Origin: Luidia sarsii
Lineage: Eukaryota; Echinodermata; Asteroidea; Paxillosida; Luidiidae
Length of the DNA: 64,000 nucleotides
Reading direction: 5' to 3'
NCBI GenBank assembly: GCA_949987565.1
Contig: OX465118.1
Coordinates: 7,377,564 to 7,441,563 of the forward strand
Below are positions 56,660-64,000 of the stretch, piece by piece. A model generated the notes under the pieces. That model was not told where the DNA came from and searched no databases. It worked only from the letters and a program-made list of their open reading frames with translations. The translations under genes were made by a program, and so were the position numbers. Each line of letters begins with the position of its first letter. The stretch's first letter is position 1.

Positions 56660-56770
56660 TTTAGAAGGTCGGATTTTTTCGATCCTAGCTGGACTTTTTT
56701 TTCAAGATTATTTTCTCTTCGGCCTTTGAGAAAGGGCCTCCGAGGATCGAAACGTCGGGCCTGCTGAATT
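56660..56770. repeat. Inverted family A cores
   Basis: A minus-strand relic (TTTTTCGATCCTAGCTGGAC) is followed by a plus-strand core (56,722-56,752): TTTGAGAAAGGGCC, GAGGATC, GAAACGTCGGGCC. Confidence 0.65.
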
Positions 56771-57061
56771 TGTTTAGCTTTGTATTTTGGTCGGGGGCAT
56801 TAGAATCAGAGGTCTGGGCTCAAGTTTGGGTCAAAGTCAAATTGTGTTTGCTCAAGATATTCATAGATTGTTTGCAATTGTTTTCCAAAGTCGGGAATAC
56901 TTGCCTATGTTTGAAAAATCGATTTGAACGCGTCTCTTATTATTTGTCACGTCCAAAAAAAGAAAGTGATCTGTATAACTACTGTTAGTCTAGCCCTTGA
57001 CGACTCCAGTGATTGTACTCACTCTATGCCCCGAGGCATTATTGCAGCGGTTTGTTTTCTT

Positions 57062-57075
57062 GTTACCGTAGCAAC
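57062..57075 (+). promoter_or_regulatory. X-box-like RFX site
   Basis: GTTACCGTAGCAAC fits the RFX pattern GTNRCC, short spacer, RGYAAC. It lies in a locally CpG-richer segment that also has TGAGTCAG (AP-1-like) at about 57,302. Function is inferred. Confidence 0.35.
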
Positions 57076-57459
57076 TGGCCCCGGCAACCTCGGGATGACT
57101 CAAGAGTTGTCTGCAATCCTCCTGCTGCCTGTAGGTTGACTCAGTACCCGGAACGAAAAGAGAGGGGGGGGGGGGAAGGGAAAGAAACCCGGCACGTTCT
57201 TGAGCTTAATGCATCCGTCCGCCTGTGCATTTAAAACCGCAAGGGCCCAGAAAGCGCAGTGGAAATAGCACTGGAGTTGACCTTTGCCTCGTCCTCCCGA
57301 CTGAGTCAGAGCGCATTGCTAGTCCCGAGCTGTCGCCTCCAGTGTCTTCCTCTCTCATTTTGTTTCTCCGAGGGCGGCGGGGGCTCTTTATGCCATGAAA
57401 TAGGAAAGCTTTTGCTTGTATACCAATTTCTACTTCAAACCTCTTTACATTTCTCTATA

Positions 57460-57970
57460 ACCATATTCTCCTGAACTTCCCCTTCCTCTCCTCCTATTCC
57501 TTCCCTTCCTTCTCCTCTGCCGTCTCCTCCTTGTCCTCCCTCTCCTTCTATTTCTCCTCCTACCTCTCCTCTGTCTTCTCCTCCTTATTTCCTCTTTGAA
57601 TGTCCGTCTTTTGCTTCTTTGAAAGACTTCCTCTTCCCTCCTCAGAAGGCCATTGGCTTTGCAATCACACCCCAATGCATACGCACACATGCCAAAAGCA
57701 ATCATTAAGACTACTGTTGTCCATACTAAGCCCTATAACTAGTACTACCAAACCTATGAGCATCCGCTAAAGAAGGTTGGATTAGGGTATTTTATGCTAG
57801 AAGCCGGGGGGGGGGGATCTGTTAAGTCAGGTGTATCCCCTCTGTCCCCTCCCCCTCCTCTCCCCCTCTTCCTCCCCTCCTCCTCCCTTCCCTCTCCCCC
57901 TTTCCCTTCCCCTACCCCTTTCCCTTCCCCTTCCCCCTCCCCCTTTCCTCTCCCCTTCCCCTCCTGTTTC
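57460..57970. repeat. Two pyrimidine tracts
   Basis: CTCCTCCTT-type sequence occurs at 57,470-57,640 and CCCCTCCCC-type sequence at 57,835-57,965, separated by unremarkable DNA. Confidence 0.85.
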
Positions 57971-58804
57971 CGGGCCCATTGATCTGAGCATGGGCATTAA
58001 GGGTTTGTTTGCGGTACTGTGCACTCAAGCAGGCAATAATTCCATATTTGTAGATTGTGGATCAGTGTGTCGTGGGTGTGCAATGAATGAAGTTGGGCCA
58101 CCTCTGAAACCTACAATGTACGGTAATTCTACAGCCTTTTCTCTTTTTTTCTTTTCTTTTTACATCCTTTCCGTGAATAATTTATTTTCATAGACCAGTA
58201 TCATTGTCAAGTTTGTGGGGGATTTGTTGTGCTCTTGTCAACTTGTCAGGGACAGGCTTGATGCTAAGTATTTTTTTTAGAATAATATTGATGTGTGCCC
58301 TGTTGAGTTCCCTGCCCATGGTTAGTGCCTCCACTTCCTTGTCAAACTCAGCCCCAGCACAGGGAAATTGACTTCCTTGAATCTTTGGACCGCAATGCTA
58401 AAAGTAAAACACACATTTTCACATTCAATCATACAGTGTATGGTAGATCACGCTCTGTTGTGGCAGTGACAGTGGGATTTGAAGATCGATTCCTATCCTG
58501 TTCGACTCTTTTGACTGGTTAGGTATTGCATATTGCTGGGGGTGAGTTTTTTTTTTCTCTTCTAAACTGAGTTCATTACATCCCTCCTCCTCCTCAGACC
58601 CCCCCCCCCCATCCCAAAGAGTCAGTTCCTAAATTGTTGGCGAGCAAAAGAGTTGAAAGCATTGTGGCTGGTTGTAATAATTTTGCATCACTTATTGTAC
58701 ATGTACCATTGATTCACCTCCCGCATGATAAGTCAAGTGCGGCTGGTTCCCTTGTACTCAATGTATGCACATTTATCCACAGTATTAACAATAAACATTT
58801 ACCT

Positions 58805-59625
58805 GTGTACCGGTACATGTAAATGATGTACATGTACATGGATATCTGCAGTACTGTACGGTACATGTACGGTACTGTTCACATACAGTGTAGGCCTACA
58901 TGTACATGTATGTACATGTATGTATGTACACATGTATACTGCACAGGAACATACATGTACATGTACATGAAATGTACATGTACGTGTACATACTGTATAT
59001 GTGTACAGTGTACATGTACATGTACGGTACAGTATGGATATCTGCAGTACTGTACATGTACGGTACTGTTCACATACAGTGTAGACCTACATGTATAATG
59101 TACATGTATACTGCACAGGAACATACATGTATACACATGTAAATGTAAATGAAGTGCACATCCTGACCAAAATGTGGAGTTTCATTCTCACCGGTTCCCG
59201 AAACCACACCTCTTCCTGAAAGAGACACAACTTACATTGTACATTGAATACCCACAAACTTCACTGTCTAACATTCGATGCCCTATTCTATTCTATACAC
59301 ACGTTGTACATAAGCATGCCTACAGCTAGTACAGCAGTACTGAGCAGGTACACGAAACACACATTTGCTGCCCTGTAGCTTTACATGCACATTTTATGAT
59401 GTACTAGTGTACAGTACATGCGAGTACATATGTACATGTATACCCCAGTACATGTTCATGATATAACCTTGAGTATACTGCTCAGGTAAACTTACTGTAG
59501 CACCCACTTGCTGCTCTATGGTATGCCTTTCTTTTTTTATACAGTATACTCATGCTATACATGTACTGTACATGTTATACATGTACTGGTCTGCAATACA
59601 TGTACTGTGTACAAGTGTACATTCC
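58805..59625. repeat. GTACATGTAC palindromic simple repeat, second cluster
   Basis: It contains a duplicated block (GGATATCTGCAGTACTGTAC at 58,840 and 59,036, followed each time by GTACTGTTCACATACAGTG). A family B flank relic (CCACACCTCTTCCTGAAAG) lies at 59,205. Confidence 0.85.
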
Positions 59626-59629
59626 AGAG

Positions 59630-60184
59630 GCTGAAATGAAGTTTCTCCCCTCAAAGGGCAGATTGTCCCAACCAGGTCAGGCTTCCTTCCTGTTCACCTT
59701 CCCATAAGGCATAAGGGGGGTGGGGAGGGAATGGATCCAGAGTACAGTGTTTTTCAGGGGCAATTCTGCAGTAGACTACTGTATGTGACATTGTGTGCTG
59801 TACTGCTGTGTGGGTCTGGAGATTAGGGTTTCACTTCCATTTCTCACCAGGTAACCAGAGCTACCCAATCCTGTGATTGTGCAGTCTATACTCTGACCAT
59901 GGAGCTCTGACTGAAAGTAAAACTGCAAAGGCTGGATAGCTACATGTACATGTACCATGGCTACTCTTTGCAGTGTGCTTAGGGCATGAAGCTAACCTTT
60001 GACTTTCATCAGTAATCGCCCTATAGGTATAATTCACTGAATGGAAAGTTTCACTGTCCACTATTGCGCCATCATTACGCAGACATGTAGGGGTAGCTGA
60101 GTTATCTAGTGTACATGTAGCCTTGGTACATGGACATGCACAGGGATCGGTTTCACGATGCCATCCGATCCATCATTACTGGAC
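59630..60184. other. Stretch without recognised genes
   Basis: A weak SINE head relic (GGCTGGATAGCTACATG) is at 59,931. Nothing else is supported. Confidence 0.4.
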
Positions 60185-60412
60185 TAAAGCCGTGTTCCCA
60201 CTGGACTTAATTTTGTCAAACTACCGAGGCTGAGGGGAAGAATGACAAAATTAAGTCCAGTGGGGACGCTTGGTAAACTGACGTCCCTGTCAAGTTACCG
60301 CTACCGTGATGTAAAACTAACATGGCGAGAGGAGTCGCGGAAGACTTCCGCTCAGCCACGGCAACATAACACTAACAGGGCCGCTAAAAAGTCCAGTGGG
60401 AACAGCCCTTTA
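60185..60412. mobile_element. MITE (228 bp) with TTCCCACTGGACTT ends
   Basis: The left end TAAAGCCGTGTTCCCACTGG and right end CCAGTGGGAACAGCCCTTTA are imperfect inverses. An inner palindrome AATTTTGTCA/TGACAAAATT follows the left end. Confidence 0.78.
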
Positions 60413-60414
60413 CA

Positions 60415-60560
60415 TGCAGTCTCCTGACAACAAGCACAGTACACACTAACAGAAATGTTGAGTTACCGGCTCTTTTCTGAGCCATATTCTTTCTCTGAAG
60501 AGATGATATATATGTACTTGTACATGGCGTCACCGCAAACCTCCTATTTGGTATTTCCAC
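60415..60560 (+). repeat. Decayed family B cassette
   Basis: TCTCCTGACAACAAG, AGAAATGTTGAGTTACCGG, GGCTCTTTTCTGAGCC and the inverted flank GGCGTCACCGCAAACCTCC keep family order. The GAAAC box has become GAAAT. Confidence 0.6.
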
Positions 60561-63420
60561 CATGCAATCCTTCAAATCTTAACTGAACTTACATTGTACA
60601 TACATTTTGTACTGGTACGTACCGATATGATCGATAACCCATAGTTGTAATCAGTGTGCCTGTGCATCCTTGCAGTTCTTAACTTAAATTGATGAATTTG
60701 GCTGAAATTCAATTCAACAAGGGTTTGCCATTCTCGACGTAATCAGCAAGTGCTTTGCCGATGTCTGAAGAAAACAATAGTTTTTGCAACTGGTCAGTCT
60801 CACAACAGCCAAAGTAATCCGCCTTGCATAATTGCCATGCGGTTGGGAGACTTGAGATCCCCCAGGTGCATGCCCAACAGAGGGAAAGTCAACTCAATTG
60901 TCGCAAATTGATCGCAACTGCCCTCGGAGTGTTGCCAAGAAGGCACCCTGGAGATGTGATTATCTTTCGCTGCTTTGGAAAAGACGAAGATGTTGGCATT
61001 TTCCTGTAATTGGGTGCGTGTGTGTGTAGTACCGTAGTTCTATCCATGTGGGTAGAGGTACAGATCCACGTATACCCACCTAGTCCTGCCGTCCTGCGCT
61101 GTCCATGTGACCATCTGCGATTGTTACTTTCCTTTCCTCACAGTCACATTTTGATTTCACTTTTACCGACACAAAACTCAAGCAATTAGTGCAGTAATAA
61201 CAAGCAATACTTTGTGTGTGGGTTCCAAACTACGAATGTATAACTTAAACTTGACAAAGTTTCAACCAAAATTTGTGTACGGCACCATTGCAGTGACAGT
61301 GGCCAAGTATTTTTCCCAGTGATGATACATGTACCTCTGCATTATATACCTGTATGCTTCTTCAGAACTTCTAAAGACGGACATTTGCTGTCCATTGTCC
61401 ATTTTATAAATATGGACAAAATCTGGAAACCAAAAGGATACGATAAAGGCATTTAAGTCTAGTGTCGGTCACAACAAACAATAACATAACAGTTGATTGC
61501 CTATTACAAGCTGATCTCAGGTTTGTCCTTTCTAATCTTCTATTGAAGTAGAGAAATAGCATACACGTACATGTAATTGCATTTACAAAAATAGGTGGAT
61601 ATGGGTTTCCTCTTCGTTTGTATACATGTGTGTAGATTGTTACTTTCCTGGGGGGGCGTTCCTTCCAAGTCAGAACCCTAGAGCTCCTAGATCGAAAGAG
61701 CGGCTCGCAACGTCAAGAGAGAAATTCGCAATTGCCTCTGCAAACTGGGATAGTCTGGGTAGGCCAGGAGATGTACGTGGGTTTGGTCCACCCAAAATGG
61801 CCCATGCTGTTGGTGAGACTAAAAGGCTGTTTCGACTAACTAAAACCACAATCGGCTCGCAAATATCTTTTATCACCAAAAAAATTGCATAAGCTCTTTT
61901 GCACAAAATTTGTGAACGTTTTTTTTTTATTTATTTATTTTTTTTTTTAATCGCAATTATTTCAGTGGGCATGGTCCTTCTCTGTAGCGTGTTTTTTTTC
62001 TCAGGGGATGGGTAGAAGGATTGCTGTCTGAAGAAATTCAGAGATGATCAGAGAAGATCAAAGAGAGAATGAGCAGTCCTGAGAGGACGAAAAACCTCAC
62101 AATTTTTAGTGTGTCCTGAGTTTGAACTTGTATGAACATGTCTCTGATCCAGACTGGCTAAGCTACATGTACATGTATCCCTAGCCCAGCCTGCCCGGAC
62201 TTGCTAAGAGTTGAGCGTGGGGGGAGAGGGAGAGAGAAAAGACTTCTGATTTAGGCGTAAGACTTAGCAGTTGGCTGCCTGTCAGAAGTAAACATTCACA
62301 GCTGGTGGACACGTTTTCATGAGAACCTACCATATGTGCTTTCCCTTTTTTTCAAACAGAGAGAGAGAGAGAAAAAAAACCGCAGTCTGTTTCCCCTTGA
62401 AAAGACGCAGAGATGTGCTTACGAGTATCCCATCCCACCAACCTCCCCCAGCATCACGCATTCCCCCCCCTCAACCCCACCCTACCCCTCTTCAGGAGAA
62501 AAAGTCAATTACCCTATTGACACTGTTCCCGCTGTCTCAAGCACTTTTCTGAAAAAGAAGATGTACACGCGTATATTATAACAGAAGAATGAAAACAAAT
62601 TTGTCGTGGGGGTGGAAGAAGATGAAAAAAAAAATATGGTGTGATGTTGTGATCTGCCTTATCAGGCCCGTCGGTCTGGAGAGTCTGTCGATAAGATTTC
62701 ATTTCGGTCCCTTTAATTGGATCTCTCCGTAACAGCTGAGACCCCCAAGGCTGCTTTCCTTCCCTTCCTATTTCCCTGTCGATAAAAACATTTGTGCATC
62801 AGCATGCGTATCTCCTGGCAGCTCTCGGCGTCATTTCGGCCACCGTTTGGGCTGGGTTGAGTTTCCGCTACCTCGACGTAAACACCACCTCGTCCGCAAA
62901 ATACTCAAATGTAGAAGTGACGTGGCTGTCCTTTCTCTTTCTCGTTGGGACCTAACCCCCCCTTCAACCCCATCCCCCCTTCCCCCGCCGCCGGGGGGGG
63001 GGGGGGGGATCCGCAGCGTGCTTGACACCCCTAAAGATCTTATTGGCTGTTTGTGGTTTGTTTCGTCGTCAAAAAATGAAATTGCTTTTTAAATTGGCGC
63101 GGCAGCCCCTGAGTAACCTGCAACTCGCAAGAGTCAGCACAGTGCCGTGCAGTGCTTTGTGGTCGGGCTGTAAAAATCTTGCAAATCAATGGGATGGGGG
63201 GAACCTTTCTGATTCTTTAGATCGCCGACGCAAATACAGTTAGCGTTTGTGTGCATGTATACATGCTTCGGGTCTTGAAGTGGGGTTTTGAACTACCTGG
63301 CCTACGTTGAACAGATTTCCAAGTCAAGCTCAGTGCAGTACGACAATACATGTATATAAACCGGTGCATGTGTGTGCTCAAGTTGATGAATGATTGTACT
63401 GGTACATGTCCTGTTATAAT
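60561..63420. other. Stretch without recognised genes upstream of the gelsolin-like exon
   Basis: It contains homopolymer runs (T at 61,921-61,950, G at 62,993-63,008) and short open frames. The segments around 62.7-63.2 kb are less repetitive and hold FOX-like GTAAACA sites, so they may be regulatory, but this is speculative. Confidence 0.4.
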
Positions 63421-63539
63421 AATAACAGATATTTATAAAGCACCTTTACAACAATAATGACAGAAGAAGAATTCCTGATTCTAATGAGTTGAGTTCCACA
63501 GTTTGGGACCAGTTTGAGTTCCACAGTTTGGGACCAGCT

Positions 63540-63705
63540 ATAGAGTTTCCTGTGGGAGGATACGGGCCATACACCACGACATACCACAGCATGGTTTTTG
63601 TGGTATCCTGTGGTATGTGAGCCTGCACCCCTGAGAGCACTTTTGTAAATTGTGGTATACAGTGTGTGTCCTGTGCGGAGGTGCAAAGCGTTCGGGTTAA
63701 AGACA
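63540..63705 (-). repeat. Dispersed repeat shared with 14.3-14.5 kb
   Basis: In reverse orientation it has the same ordered blocks as the earlier copy, for example TTTCCTGTGGGAGGATA, CCTGTGGTATGTGAGCC and GGAGGTGCAAAGCGTT. Confidence 0.65.
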
Positions 63706-63896
63706 TTTATCATCAGAAGATTGGACCCCTACTCTGCCTGGTTGATTGATATGAAGTGAGGAAGTTGGACAAGTACGAAGGAGAAATACTTTGTATTTAA
63801 ACCACATAAGGAGAAAATGGACGGATAGATGCTGCTTGATCTTGAGAACAAAGTGGTTGATTGCATGCCCCCCTTTTTTTGGTTGGTTATCTGCAG

Positions 63897-64000
63897 CTCT
63901 CCTCCTCCACTGAAACCAGTCTTCCCGTAATCCACCCTCGAACGTCGCCATCATGACTGGACTTGTCAAGCCCAAGGATTACGACTGGAAGGACTCCAAC
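63897..64000 (+). other. Exon with 5' UTR and first coding part of the gelsolin-like gene (runs off the window)
   Basis: The acceptor is a C/T run ending TTATCTGCAG at 63,896, so an upstream non-coding exon must exist. Fifty-six UTR bases precede the ATG, whose context GTCGCCATCATGA is favourable. Confidence 0.72.
63953..64000 (+). CDS. Gelsolin-like actin-severing protein, N-terminus only
   Basis: The 16 codons read MTGLVKPKDYDWKDSN and run off the window. From recall of the family, short gelsolin-type proteins of invertebrates (earthworm actin modulator and sea urchin and lancelet gelsolin-like proteins) begin with a closely similar GLVKPKxYDWKDSN segment ahead of the first gelsolin repeat. 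These cytosolic proteins bind, sever and cap actin filaments under calcium control. The gelsolin domains themselves lie outside the window, so domain number cannot be judged. The open frame, splice acceptor and start context all agree with this being the true start. Confidence 0.75.
   Translation, partial: MTGLVKPKDYDWKDSN

Overview
This window is eukaryotic nuclear DNA. Three protein-coding loci, all on the + strand, are split into many short exons with GT-AG introns and lie in AT-leaning DNA packed with microsatellites, minisatellites, tRNA-derived SINEs and small inverted-repeat elements. A marine invertebrate deuterostome, most likely a lancelet (Branchiostoma), fits best. The reasons are compact multi-exon genes, an RDH8/HSD17B1-type dehydrogenase, a gelsolin-like protein starting MTGLVKPKDYDWKDSN, a patch of TTAGGG repeats, and very dense ACATGT/GTACATGTAC simple sequence. 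The species assignment is an inference.  Region 1 (about 0.96-15.2 kb) holds the last ten exons of a charged coiled-coil protein (408 residues visible, 5' end outside the window). Its introns are nearly filled by tandem arrays: a CCCTTTC tract, a 74-bp minisatellite of about 46 copies, a GAT tract, a 60-bp array, a TCTTGG array and a 43-bp array. Several arrays start exactly at a 5' splice site, and the 74-bp array copies that splice site in every unit.  Region 2 (20.4-27.6 kb) is a complete five-exon short-chain dehydrogenase/reductase of 287 residues with a TATA box upstream. Its catalytic Asn115, Ser143, Tyr156 and Lys160 have the HSD17B1/RDH8 spacing. Its introns and 3' flank carry at least four MITE families.  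Region 3 (27.6-63.9 kb) has no recognisable coding exon. The window ends with the first coding exon (63,897 onward) of a gelsolin-like actin-severing protein. A CpG-richer segment with a strong donor at 31,009 could be its non-coding first exon, which would make most of this region one 33-kb first intron. The region is rich in MITEs, SINEs and ACATGT palindromic repeats.  The most unusual signal is a set of interspersed cassettes, in two main sequence families, whose core reads CTGANGA, a short hairpin, then GAAAC. That is the layout of a hammerhead ribozyme core (stem II between the two conserved boxes), and stem II is preserved by paired changes between subfamilies. Hammerhead motifs are known from Penelope-like retroelements, but no reverse transcriptase is seen here and I could not find a convincing stem I, so self-cleavage is unproven. 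The three genes show no evident functional link to one another.
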